DNA from: a virus
DNA length: 46,797 bases
Strand: one strand, 5' to 3'
Virus record (IMG/VR): IMGVR_UViG_3300033143_007604
Span: 1-46,797 of that record
In this document: positions 16,543-24,185 of the stretch, piece after piece
Layout of the letters: each line of letters opens with the position of its first letter
Position numbering within the stretch: position 1 is the stretch's first letter
Notes under the pieces: generated by a model
What the model was told of the DNA's origin: nothing
Databases searched by the model: none
What the model saw: the letters and a program-made list of their open reading frames with translations, nothing else
Program-made: the position numbers and the translations under genes

Positions 16543-17093
16543 TGACCACCTGCCTTCTTGAAAAAGACATTCAAATCCCTTTGGATCTGGACATGGAGTT
16601 CTTGTTCTGGTGCAACAATAATGCGTCTTTTAGGGACTCCTTTCCCTAAATTATGGAAAGCAGCGATGTCTCTGATAGTTGCTTTGCCTTTAGGATGTCT
16701 GCCAGGACCACCAAATCCTACTCTAACACCATGATGAATGCGTTTAAGCAGATTGCCAGGCATTCCTACGGTAAGAGCATTCAGCAGTGTTCCTGTGTCT
16801 CTTAAAATAGCCACTTTAGTGGCAGTTCCACGAGTTGTTGTGCCACCACCTCTTTTCTTTCGACGTTGACCACCTCTTCTCCTAGCAATAGTTGCAGGAG
16901 ATAGAGGAGGCCAATCACCCATACCTTGTGAATGATGTACGAAACGTCGTCGAACGAATGCTAGATAACGAACTCCTATCCTTTTTAGAAAGGAATCCAT
17001 CGGACCAGAACCACCCATTCTTAGTCCTTCTCGCACAAGCTTTATGAATTTTTCAAGTCCTCTGAGATTTATCTTAATTGTCATTTTATACAA
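16530..17093 (-). CDS. Virion morphogenesis protein (gpG / HK97 gp10-like)
   Basis: 187 aa, very basic. SFLKRIGVRYLAFVRRRFVHHSQGMGDWPPLSPATIARRRG followed by ILRDTGTLLNALTVGM and IAAFHNLGKGVPKRRI is the pattern of Mu gpG/HK97 gp10-type tail-completion proteins. The frame opens with TTG at 17093, directly after the upstream TAA and nine bases from GGAGGA, with an ATG at 17084 as alternative. It lies after, not before, the tube gene, which differs from the common order. Confidence 0.8.
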   Translation of the reverse strand: MYKMTIKINLRGLEKFIKLVREGLRMGGSGPMDSFLKRIGVRYLAFVRRRFVHHSQGMGDWPPLSPATIARRRGGQRRKKRGGGTTTRGTATKVAILRDTGTLLNALTVGMPGNLLKRIHHGVRVGFGGPGRHPKGKATIRDIAAFHNLGKGVPKRRIIVAPEQELHVQIQRDLNVFFKKAGGQCKI

Positions 17094-17444
17094 TTAGACT
17101 GCTCCTCCAAGGATACTTACAGTGGCGGTTAAAAGACCACCGCCTTCTATAGGCCATTCAGTTTCGATATCAACAATACGCACTTCCTCTGCCGTCTTGC
17201 CTCCTCCAGTGAATGTAACTTTGTCGCCAACACTAAATTGTATATTGTTGCTTAGAGCAGGATCCAAATAGACATCAAAAGTTCCGGACCATCGTGTAAC
17301 GCCAGCTAAATTCTGTTCTGCTCCAGCAGTGCTACTACTAGAATAGACTTGCGGATCGCATTCATCTCTTATTCTAACATTACGAACATCGGCCTGAGCA
17401 TCTTGACAGGATACCGTTTGACCAGTTGCTGATGTTGCTGTCAT
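17094..17444 (-). CDS. Major tail tube protein (putative)
   Basis: 116 aa, beta-rich. DPQVYSSSSTAGAEQNLAGVTRWSGTFDVYLD followed by FSVGDKVTFTGGGKTAEEVRIVDIETEWPIEGGGLLTATVSILG resembles small tail tube proteins (the ..TAG....G...WSG....Y. motif). Its 33-bp untranslated leader with TAAGGAGATATAAA before ATG is identical to that of the major capsid gene, which fits a second very abundant virion protein. Assigned from motif and expression signal. Confidence 0.7.
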   Translation of the reverse strand: MTATSATGQTVSCQDAQADVRNVRIRDECDPQVYSSSSTAGAEQNLAGVTRWSGTFDVYLDPALSNNIQFSVGDKVTFTGGGKTAEEVRIVDIETEWPIEGGGLLTATVSILGGAV

Positions 17445-17477
17445 TTTATATCTCCTTAAATATTATTATTAATTTTT
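17442..17477 (-). promoter_or_regulatory. High-efficiency ribosome-binding leader, copy 1
   Basis: 36 bp including the start codon, identical to 22726-22761 ahead of the major capsid gene. It consists of an A/T-only enhancer-like stretch, then AAGGAGATATAAA and ATG, close to the familiar phage T7 gene 10 type of leader. It probably gives high translation of the tail tube. Confidence 0.75.
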
Positions 17478-17494
17478 CATTATCCGTTAAATTT

Positions 17495-17566
17495 TTAAGG
17501 TGTCGGAGTTGGAGTTGCGGTTGGTGTAGGTGTTGCAGTAGGTGTTGGAGTAGGTGTAGGACTAGG
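17495..17566. repeat. Tandem repeat coding a C-terminal PT tail
   Basis: 6-bp units encode alternating Pro and Thr/Ala to the end of the beta-domain protein. The block is similar in base sequence to those at 22783-22865 and 18987-19020. Confidence 0.8.
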
Positions 17567-18067
17567 TGCAGCAGACAATCCTGCAATAGATACATTATAG
17601 AGCAAATCTGCTGCAGTCTCAGCATTGTGAGCGAATTTCAATTGATCATTCGCATCAACAACCAGACCATCTTCGCTATGGAACAACCAAATCATCTCAC
17701 TGTCTGGAGGTAGAAGAATGATGTCGCTAACATCGTCACATAGAGGAACATCTGCTGCTCCTACTCCACCTATTTTGAGACTATCTGTTGTTGACAAATT
17801 TCTGATATAAAGTATTTTAATATCAAAAAAGGTTACACTATCTCCAAAACTATCACTCAATGAAGAAGTCAAATCCAAAGTTTCCGATGCTCCAGTTCCT
17901 AATGTTCTCTGATCATGCCAAACAATATCTACTTGGTGATTATTACCGGCCGTGCTTACTACAGTAAGTTTTCTTGCCACGTTTAATGAATCTGCTACTG
18001 AACTAAGATCAAGAGCTTTTGTTAAAGCCAGATCAATTTTTATTTGAGCACTGCCTGTTACGTTCAT
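17495..18067 (-). CDS. Virion beta-domain protein with PT tail
   Basis: 190 aa. Residues 1-165 are a compact beta domain and the last ~25 residues are a P-T/A-T tail running to the stop. The domain is clearly homologous to the C-terminal domain of the 645-aa protein at 18987-20924 (shared D-x-RTL-x-TGxSExLDLTxSL, FFDIKI-YIRN-STTD-LK-GG, FHSEDGLVVD-ND-LK). So one is a duplicate of the other. It lies between tail terminator-like and tube genes; a surface decoration or fibre-base role is plausible. The tail is a candidate glycosylation substrate. Confidence 0.75.
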   Translation of the reverse strand: MNVTGSAQIKIDLALTKALDLSSVADSLNVARKLTVVSTAGNNHQVDIVWHDQRTLGTGASETLDLTSSLSDSFGDSVTFFDIKILYIRNLSTTDSLKIGGVGAADVPLCDDVSDIILLPPDSEMIWLFHSEDGLVVDANDQLKFAHNAETAADLLYNVSIAGLSAAPSPTPTPTPTATPTPTATPTPTP

Positions 18068-18078
18068 AATTATTACTC

Positions 18079-18567
18079 CTATAAATCGGTTTTAGGTACT
18101 ATTATTGTAACTTCTATATCTATAACACTCGACCATCCAGCAGATCCCCGATTCAATTCGTCATTGTCTGGATATTGTGTTGAATTACCGACTCTGAATT
18201 TTTGAACAAAACTTAAATTTAAATCATCTACTCCAGCATGTAAAGCTTTTAAGCATGCCCACTCAACAGGAAATAAATATTTATTAAGTCTTAATGTGCC
18301 TGTGGCAATCATAATTGTAAATGTTCTTACTAATGCAACTGAAGATGAGGATAGCGTAAATTCATCAACTCCACCTGTCGGTATAAGTGCGACTTCAGGC
18401 AAATCACCAAAGGCCACTTCTGCTTTAGTAGGTTTTTCATTTGTACCAGAAAATTTTATACGATTTCTAGGTTTTACCAAATCTGTAAAAGCTGTGTTGG
18501 CTTCTAGCAAAGCCCAAATACCATCATAAATCTGTGTAAACGGATCTATTGTAAAATCATTAGCCAT
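18079..18567 (-). CDS. Tail terminator / minor tail-type protein
   Basis: 162 aa. FTQIYDGIWALLEANTAFTDLVKPRNRIKFSG, then LPEVALIPTGG and a final VIDIEVTIIVPK resemble small proteins that cap the tail tube or join it to the head (pattern I...L...F..LV..GNR....). Position just after the connector gene agrees. No catalytic motif. One-base overlap with the connector gene. Family assignment moderate. Confidence 0.6.
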   Translation of the reverse strand: MANDFTIDPFTQIYDGIWALLEANTAFTDLVKPRNRIKFSGTNEKPTKAEVAFGDLPEVALIPTGGVDEFTLSSSSVALVRTFTIMIATGTLRLNKYLFPVEWACLKALHAGVDDLNLSFVQKFRVGNSTQYPDNDELNRGSAGWSSVIDIEVTIIVPKTDL

Positions 18568-18974
18568 TATTCTATCACCATAGGAGCAGACGGAGCATTG
18601 CTATCGTGCCTTTCTACATCAAGACGTAATTCTCCAGCAAGACAAGAAGCAATTTCACTATTTACTTCCTTCTTTTTTTCTTCTAATTTATTTCCTTCTT
18701 CATTTTCATCTCTCAATCCTCTTGCCTCATACAGCCAAATCCCTGCTAAGGTAGCACACCAATTAATCACTTCTTTGCAGGCACTTGAAAAAGGTATTTG
18801 ATATTTGCCATCACGAAACCTGCTATTAACATAACTTTCAGCCCATTCGATAGCTGCTTGAACCCTAGTTGCATTTACAGTTGTACTATCATTATCAAGA
18901 TTAGAATAGGCAATAACATTATTCACACCAAATACATTCTCTATATCAGATTGACTAACATAATTTCCTGCCAT
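18567..18974 (-). CDS. Head-tail connector (Mu gp36/DUF1320-like)
   Basis: 135 aa. YVSQSDIENVFGVNNVIAYSNLDND..., VQAAIEWAESYVNSRFRDGKYQIPF and VINWCATLAGIWLYEARG match the gp36-like neck proteins, whose opening reads YxTxxDLxxRFG...LxQLTD and which carry A..DA...ID.YL..RY..P. It forms the ring that joins portal and tail. Position after capsid genes is right, although a 645-aa fibre-like gene lies between. Confidence 0.8.
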   Translation of the reverse strand: MAGNYVSQSDIENVFGVNNVIAYSNLDNDSTTVNATRVQAAIEWAESYVNSRFRDGKYQIPFSSACKEVINWCATLAGIWLYEARGLRDENEEGNKLEEKKKEVNSEIASCLAGELRLDVERHDSNAPSAPMVIE

Positions 18975-18986
18975 AATTTTATCCCT

Positions 18987-19020
18987 TTATGTCGGAGTCG
19001 GTGTAGGAGTTGGAGTTGGT
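18987..19020. repeat. Tandem repeat coding a C-terminal PT tail
   Basis: Short 6-bp repeat block giving a P-T tail of about ten residues at the end of the beta-helix protein. It is the shortest of the four such blocks in the genome. Confidence 0.75.
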
Positions 19021-20924
19021 CGTATTTCCAATCCAGTAATAACAATATCATATTCCAAACTATTAGCTGTTTCACCCCCATGTTCAATTTTCAACATATC
19101 GTTGTCATCTACTACCAATCCATCTTCACTATGAAACAAAATTGCAACGTCTGTATCAGGTTGCAAAACCAGTATATCACTACTATCATTAAATATAGGA
19201 AAAGCCCCCGAAGCAGCACCACCAACTTTTAGGGTATCTGTAGTTGAGCAATTTCTAATATAGAATATTTTAATATCAAAAAAAGCTATCTTATCTCCTA
19301 AACCATTACGCAAAGAATTAGTCAAATCCAATTCTTCTGATACACCAGTAGCTAAAGTTCTTGTGTCACTCCATATTTTATCAACTTCATGATCATTCAA
19401 ACTATTGCTTATTTCCAAAGATTCACCAATATGGACATCATCAAAAGGAGTAGACATATCCAGCTCTTTAGAACAAAATAAATCAATATCAATGCTTGCT
19501 GTTCCGGTAACGACATCAGGATCTTCAGCAGTCCAATCCTCAATTTGCTCTGGATGAACAGCACCTATTTCATAAGGCTCTCCATTATATTGATAACCAC
19601 CCGCTAATACTGATGCTGTTGTAGGTAAATAATTAGCGTCAAGTCCAGCACTTGTGCTATCAACAGCATGTTCTGGAGTTTCACTACCTCCCCAACGATT
19701 AGCAGCAATTGAATTGGTACTGCTATAATCGCTGTAAAGAATAAGGCCTGCATCTAACTTGATAGCTAGATCATTAGCAGCATCAGCTACTTCAAATATA
19801 TTATTCTGTTGATATAATTGACAAGATGCATGATTCATTCGAATAGAGGCAATAGTCTGAGCAGAAAAAGTATTGCCCTTAGCTATTTTTAGATAAAGAG
19901 AATCTAATCCAAGACCATATTGTCCACCTACTAAAATCGAATTTTCAAGAATTAGTATAGAGGCAGTGTCCTCAAAAACACAATAATTAGCTGTACCACC
20001 TTCACTCTCAATATAACAACTATCAATAAACGTAATAGAACCACCTGCACCTGCAATATAGATAGGATATCCGGTCGCTGTTATATAACAGTCAATTATA
20101 TTAAGTGATATCGCATTGGCTGATGGACCGGCATAGAACCCTTCGACACATCCGGTAGTTTTACAATAAAAGAAACTAGCACCATCATTATCCACTTCAT
20201 TAGAAGTAACTTCAAAACCTCTACCATTTCCGCCTTCATTGTTATCAAGTGCATAATAATGAAAAATTCGTACATCAAACAGATCTTCAATATTAAGTAA
20301 GGCATGATCAGACATAGGTTCAAAATTATTAGCATCTAAAGTATTGTAAGAACCTTTAGCAAGTTCAATTCCAGTATTTGAGCAAGCAAATATACTTAAA
20401 TTATCCTGATTGTCTATATCGATTTGAGTAGTTATTTGAACTGTAGCAGGTTGATAATCCCATATCTCATAATTATCATAGCCTGCAAGTAAAGTATCAG
20501 AAACCCTTTGCAGAGTATCTAAAGCTCCACCCAGATAAACATCAGTACAGTTATTATTATCATCACCTGTAGCTCCGGCAGGACGGTTTATATCAATCCA
20601 ATTACCGGCAGGATTATCCCAATCAACCACTTCGACTCTATCATTAAAAGTTTGAGCACAGGTGCATCTTACACGTGCGATCCAACCTGTACAATCAAAA
20701 GGGAAAGCACCTGCCTTAGTGATACGAGCTATAACTCCACCACCGCCATCGTGATCATAGTTAGCACCATTTACAGTTAGTTTAAGAGCACCGTTCGCAC
20801 CACAAAAAGTATCGCTAAACAATTGAGCTACAGTAAGTGCGCCTTTAACAATACCACCGGCATTATCCTGATGAGCACCACTAGCATCTCCCGTACCACC
20901 TTTAATCATAATAAGATCAGACAT
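18987..20924 (-). CDS. Beta-helix virion protein with PT tail
   Basis: 645 aa, the longest structural product after the tape measure's neighbours. The middle (about residues 160-420) has many short Ile/Leu-rich turns with Asn/Ser/Gly corners (for example SITFIDSCYIESEGG, SILILENSILVGGQYG), typical of a right-handed parallel beta-helix as in phage adhesion or depolymerase proteins. The C-terminal ~170 residues duplicate the domain of the protein at 17495-18067, and the last ten residues are PT repeats. It probably forms a decoration or spike exposed on the particle near the neck; catalytic residues were not identified. Confidence 0.7.
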   Translation of the reverse strand: MSDLIMIKGGTGDASGAHQDNAGGIVKGALTVAQLFSDTFCGANGALKLTVNGANYDHDGGGGVIARITKAGAFPFDCTGWIARVRCTCAQTFNDRVEVVDWDNPAGNWIDINRPAGATGDDNNNCTDVYLGGALDTLQRVSDTLLAGYDNYEIWDYQPATVQITTQIDIDNQDNLSIFACSNTGIELAKGSYNTLDANNFEPMSDHALLNIEDLFDVRIFHYYALDNNEGGNGRGFEVTSNEVDNDGASFFYCKTTGCVEGFYAGPSANAISLNIIDCYITATGYPIYIAGAGGSITFIDSCYIESEGGTANYCVFEDTASILILENSILVGGQYGLGLDSLYLKIAKGNTFSAQTIASIRMNHASCQLYQQNNIFEVADAANDLAIKLDAGLILYSDYSSTNSIAANRWGGSETPEHAVDSTSAGLDANYLPTTASVLAGGYQYNGEPYEIGAVHPEQIEDWTAEDPDVVTGTASIDIDLFCSKELDMSTPFDDVHIGESLEISNSLNDHEVDKIWSDTRTLATGVSEELDLTNSLRNGLGDKIAFFDIKIFYIRNCSTTDTLKVGGAASGAFPIFNDSSDILVLQPDTDVAILFHSEDGLVVDDNDMLKIEHGGETANSLEYDIVITGLEIRPTPTPTPTPT

Positions 20925-21265
20925 TAAACTTTTCCTTCAGGCCATATAAGCCAATACTTACTACCGTCTCTTGTGCCGTGTGTAAATTCTATGTTAGGAT
21001 AATTGTCTTCGAGCCACACTCGATTATCAACCAGAAATCTTTCATGAAATACAGCAAGTCGTTTTTGATCTTGTTTATTTTGCACTATCCGAATACAATG
21101 TCTTTTTATATTTTTCCAATATTGACTTAATTCAAGTTGCTCTTCTTGCGATAAAGACAATGCTGTAACAACTTGACTGAACGTAGCATTTTCAACCTGC
21201 GTAACAGTATAATCTTGTGCCAAAACCAATTGTTTTATACGCTGATATATTATTAACTGTTTCAT
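20924..21265 (-). CDS. Hypothetical protein, 113 aa
   Basis: 113 aa, helical in the first half and aromatic-rich at the end (HGTRDGSKYWLIWPEGKV). No domain recognised. It overlaps the start of the beta-helix protein by one base and follows the membrane/coiled-coil gene. It could be a chaperone for the fibre-like protein or a lysis accessory, but neither is supported by motifs. Confidence 0.6.
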   Translation of the reverse strand: MKQLIIYQRIKQLVLAQDYTVTQVENATFSQVVTALSLSQEEQLELSQYWKNIKRHCIRIVQNKQDQKRLAVFHERFLVDNRVWLEDNYPNIEFTHGTRDGSKYWLIWPEGKV

Positions 21266-21267
21266 GC

Positions 21268-21537
21268 TTATTCTACTTTGATCAGAATTTTCTTCATATC
21301 TACTTGAATAGTTTTAATATCGGATTTTATTTCTTGCATATCATCTTTAACATGATCAATACAGGCATCTAAATTCACTAGTTTCTCAGCCACAACTCTC
21401 GAATCTGCTTTAGTCATCAATACCTGTTCTAAGTTCTCTATTTTTTGTATCTGTCTACCATAAGCTATTGCAGCTACGGCAGTAGTAATAATTAGAGTAA
21501 TTATCCATTTCACATTCCCATTTAGTCTGCTGGCCAT
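21268..21537 (-). CDS. Membrane-anchored coiled coil (XhlA/holin-like)
   Basis: 89 aa. One N-terminal membrane helix (about residues 10-26, WIITLIITTAVAAIAYG) is followed by a heptad-rich coiled coil (NLEQVLMTKADSRVVAEKLVNLDACIDHVKDDMQEIKSDIKTIQVDMKKIL). The shape resembles hemolysin XhlA-type holin partners, though topology is inverted in some of them. A lysis or membrane-anchoring role is possible. It sits just after the capsid gene and its 3' hairpin. Confidence 0.55.
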   Translation of the reverse strand: MASRLNGNVKWIITLIITTAVAAIAYGRQIQKIENLEQVLMTKADSRVVAEKLVNLDACIDHVKDDMQEIKSDIKTIQVDMKKILIKVE

Positions 21538-21559
21538 ATATTATCCCCTTTAGCAATAA

Positions 21560-21607
21560 GAGATCACCAGCTTGCAGAAAATTATATAAACTACAAGCTG
21601 GCATCTC
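21560..21607 (-). terminator. Strong hairpin just after the capsid gene
   Basis: GAGAT and CCAGCTTGTAG pair with CTGCAAGCTGG and ATCTC across a 13-nt A/U loop, giving about 16 bp. It begins 18 bases past the capsid stop. No U-run follows (UCUUAUUGC), so partial termination or protection of the abundant capsid mRNA 3' end is more likely than full termination. Confidence 0.65.
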
Positions 21608-21624
21608 CTAGTAGAAGCAGTCTG

Positions 21625-22728
21625 TCACCAATGTACCGTAGCAATTACTACGCTATTCGGTACTTTAATTACCGGAAGGAACGTATCACCAGCAAGATGT
21701 TTTATGGTCACGGGATCGGAAAGTACGTGAGCATAACTGAACATACCTGCCTTAGCTGAAACATTCCCAAGAGCAGCCATAGCATCCGGAGTAATTCCAC
21801 CGATGTTGTTCGGTATTGGATATGTGCCTTCAATCACTTCCCACCATTCGGGTGATGGGTCTGGAGTAAAGACAATATCATATGCACTAATGAAATCTTG
21901 ATAAGTTCCATTATCATCAACAAAGAAAAGCTCATCAGCAGGAATCCATTTCTTGATCTTCAAGAATCCATCAGCTATTTCACCAGAAGTAAATGCATCC
22001 TGAAGAGATGTTTTTCGATTAATCATCTCTTTTAATACAGTATTCTTCCACATATAATCAAGAATTGCTGAACCATAAAAAGCATGAGTAATCGAATATC
22101 CCGTAAGCTTTTTGATAGCTCTTTTCAGATTCTTAATATGTGTGTGAATATTAGTGCCCACAGCACTCCATCTAGCACTGATAATATTACCTGCACCAAG
22201 CACGTTGCACTGATTTCGATTACCAGCAGGAATACCATAATTGACCGTTACTGCTGCGCCTGTTGCTGAATTAAGCAGATTGCCATCCCCATCAAAGTAA
22301 ATAAGCCCTTTGAATAGAGCAGATAAGATGGATGCTCTTCTCAAGTTAAGAAATTGCTGTTTGAATTCACCTGTTTGACGGGTAATCTCAGCCATACCAA
22401 GCTTTTGCTTTGATTCATTGGCCAAATTAGTCAAGTTCATCAAAACAGACGGTTCATGAAACATATGCTCAAATGCATGCACTAATTTTACAGGAATTTC
22501 ACTCACACCTGCGACTCCCCTTAAAACTGAAGGAGAACCATAGTGTACAAGTCTTGCAGTTTTCCGAGTACCCTCAACTTTGCGATAGGTACAATGATCG
22601 CCTTCAACTGTCCTGTTTACCCGAAAAAAGGCAGGAGGTACGTCCTCAATGGCTATACCTGTTTTTATGCCTTGAATTACTCCTGAAAGATTCTTTGCTC
22701 CCAGGATTTGTTGTAACGTCTTGGCCAT
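21625..22728 (-). CDS. Major capsid protein (E-type, HK97 fold)
   Basis: 367 aa of the lambda gpE-like major capsid family. Signs are the N-terminal IEDVPPAFFRVNRTVEGDHCTYRKVEGTRKTARLV, the RRASILSALFKGLIYFDGDGNLL segment, FYGSAILDYMWKN, and VFTPDPSPEWWEVIEGTYPIPN...MFSYAHVLSDPVTIKHLAGDTFLPVIKVPNSVVIATV, which together give the E-loop and P-domain pattern. It assembles the head with the decoration protein encoded just upstream. It carries a very strong T7-like ribosome leader and is followed by a strong hairpin. Confidence 0.9.
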   Translation of the reverse strand: MAKTLQQILGAKNLSGVIQGIKTGIAIEDVPPAFFRVNRTVEGDHCTYRKVEGTRKTARLVHYGSPSVLRGVAGVSEIPVKLVHAFEHMFHEPSVLMNLTNLANESKQKLGMAEITRQTGEFKQQFLNLRRASILSALFKGLIYFDGDGNLLNSATGAAVTVNYGIPAGNRNQCNVLGAGNIISARWSAVGTNIHTHIKNLKRAIKKLTGYSITHAFYGSAILDYMWKNTVLKEMINRKTSLQDAFTSGEIADGFLKIKKWIPADELFFVDDNGTYQDFISAYDIVFTPDPSPEWWEVIEGTYPIPNNIGGITPDAMAALGNVSAKAGMFSYAHVLSDPVTIKHLAGDTFLPVIKVPNSVVIATVHW

Positions 22729-22761
22729 TTTATATCTCCTTAAATATTATTATTAATTTTT
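22726..22761 (-). promoter_or_regulatory. High-efficiency ribosome-binding leader, copy 2
   Basis: Identical over 36 bp to the leader of the tail tube gene (17442-17477). In both places it follows a gene ending in a PT-repeat tail, so tail plus leader may have been duplicated as one block. Confidence 0.75.
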
Positions 22762-22782
22762 ATCATCAAAATTTCATGTTTC

Positions 22783-22865
22783 TTACGTTGGAGTCGGTGT
22801 AGGTGTTGCAGTTGGAGTAGGTGTAGGTGTCGGACTAGGTGTAGGTGTCGGGGTTGGAGTTGGAG
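22783..22865. repeat. Tandem repeat coding a C-terminal PT tail
   Basis: Block of 6-bp units (plus strand GGTGTAGGTGTCGG-type) encoding the last ~28 residues of the decoration protein. It is closely similar to the block at 17495-17566. Confidence 0.85.
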
Positions 22866-23574
22866 CTTCAGGTACAGTTGTACCCGTAAACAGATTATCA
22901 AAGATCCACAAACCAACACCAATCTTACCGAGTTGATTTCGATACCATTCTTGTGTTTCATATGGTGTAGGCCAATTAATAATCTGACTTTCATCAACAA
23001 TTCCACCTACCAACAAATTATAAAGTGGTATATTGATATTTTCATTATTCTCATCGGTAACCTTATGTCCATAACCATCACCAATAAGCCCAAGCGGTAT
23101 TTCAGATCCATCAGCAGGACAAATCACACTTCCTGCTAAAAACGGACCTGTAATAGCACCAACAGTTACAATTCCTGTAGCCGGAACGCAATTCGACATC
23201 GTTACACGTTCTACTGTGGGTGCTGCTCCAGTTCCACCATCGCCAATGATTGTAAGCGTACCGGTAACACCTCCAACACGCCTGAGAATTTCAGTTGCCG
23301 TAGCAACAGACACTTCAATCGATGTTTGACCAGCAGGCTCATTGTTCAGCAACTTTCCATATATTGCCGGAGCAAACAAACCAGTTGCAGTAATTTTGCC
23401 CATAACCATCCCAGCACGTAGCACATCTACATCACCTGTATTCAAAGGATCTCGTGCCAAAGCACCATTAACAGTAACGCCACCTGGAAACTTGATTGAA
23501 TGATCTAAAGTCTTCAACACCTTTCTGGGAGTTGCAACTTTCGTAGTTTTAATTCCTGGAAGTCCATAACTCAT
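22783..23574 (-). CDS. Head decoration protein with PT tail
   Basis: 263 aa. VLRAGMVMGKITATGLFAPAIYGKLLNNEPAG followed by ATEILRRVGGVTGTLTIIG and a later LIGDGYGHKVTDENNENINIPLYNLLVGGIVDESQI correspond to lambda-gpD-like/HDPD capsid decoration proteins. It is encoded just before the capsid gene as in lambda. The last ~30 residues are alternating P-T/P-S/A-T, a mucin-like tail that would project from the capsid surface in hundreds of copies. This is the best candidate acceptor for the phage glycosyltransferases. Strong ribosome site AAAGGAGATATAAC. Confidence 0.8.
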   Translation of the reverse strand: MSYGLPGIKTTKVATPRKVLKTLDHSIKFPGGVTVNGALARDPLNTGDVDVLRAGMVMGKITATGLFAPAIYGKLLNNEPAGQTSIEVSVATATEILRRVGGVTGTLTIIGDGGTGAAPTVERVTMSNCVPATGIVTVGAITGPFLAGSVICPADGSEIPLGLIGDGYGHKVTDENNENINIPLYNLLVGGIVDESQIINWPTPYETQEWYRNQLGKIGVGLWIFDNLFTGTTVPEAPTPTPTPTPSPTPTPTPTATPTPTPT

Positions 23575-23639
23575 GTTATATCTCCTTTATTATTACATTT
23601 TATTAGGTATTTGTCAACTATTCTAAACCTTAATTAATA

Positions 23640-24185
23640 TTATTCAGTTACTGATCCTTGCTCAACCATCTCCTTAGTTACAGCAGGATCATATTCTTGG
23701 TTTTCGTCTGGAACTTGACGACTCATCGCGAACGTGCTTGCTTTTTCACCAAGCTCAACCGGATCATTAGTTTCCAGAACTTCAATCAAAGAATCCAAAG
23801 ATGAGAAACCTTCATCACCTATGCTCAAAGCTTTCAGGTTACGATTTCCTTTATCACCAATAAAATTCTTCACGACAAGATCCCTTGCAGCAGGAGTAAG
23901 CTTGCCTGCAGCCACCAGATTGGTAACCCTTTGTTCTGCTGTCTTACCCATCTGTTCTGCCAGATTGGGATCAATTTTTACTTCCTTCTCTTTGCCTTCA
24001 GGTTCCTTTTCAAGAGTCTTTTTCATCTTCTCAATAGAACCCTTCAACTTAGTAACCTCAGTTGAAAGCCCATTATTCTCATCGGAAAGTTTCTGAAACT
24101 CTTCCGTAATAACATCGATTACATTGTCTTCATCGATATCGCCCTCGATCTCAAGAGCCTTCTTAATTTGGTCTAACATATCCAT
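23640..24185 (-). CDS. Nested scaffold protein (internal start)
   Basis: An in-frame ATG at 24185 inside the protease gene is preceded by AAAGGAGAT with eight bases spacing, as strong a site as those of other head genes. It would give a 181-aa acidic coiled-coil protein (MDMLDQIKKALEIEGDID...) with the composition of a scaffold. The same design is known in lambda, where Nu3 is made from within C. Direct proof would need protein data, but site and position are convincing. Confidence 0.7.
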   Translation of the reverse strand: MDMLDQIKKALEIEGDIDEDNVIDVITEEFQKLSDENNGLSTEVTKLKGSIEKMKKTLEKEPEGKEKEVKIDPNLAEQMGKTAEQRVTNLVAAGKLTPAARDLVVKNFIGDKGNRNLKALSIGDEGFSSLDSLIEVLETNDPVELGEKASTFAMSRQVPDENQEYDPAVTKEMVEQGSVTE

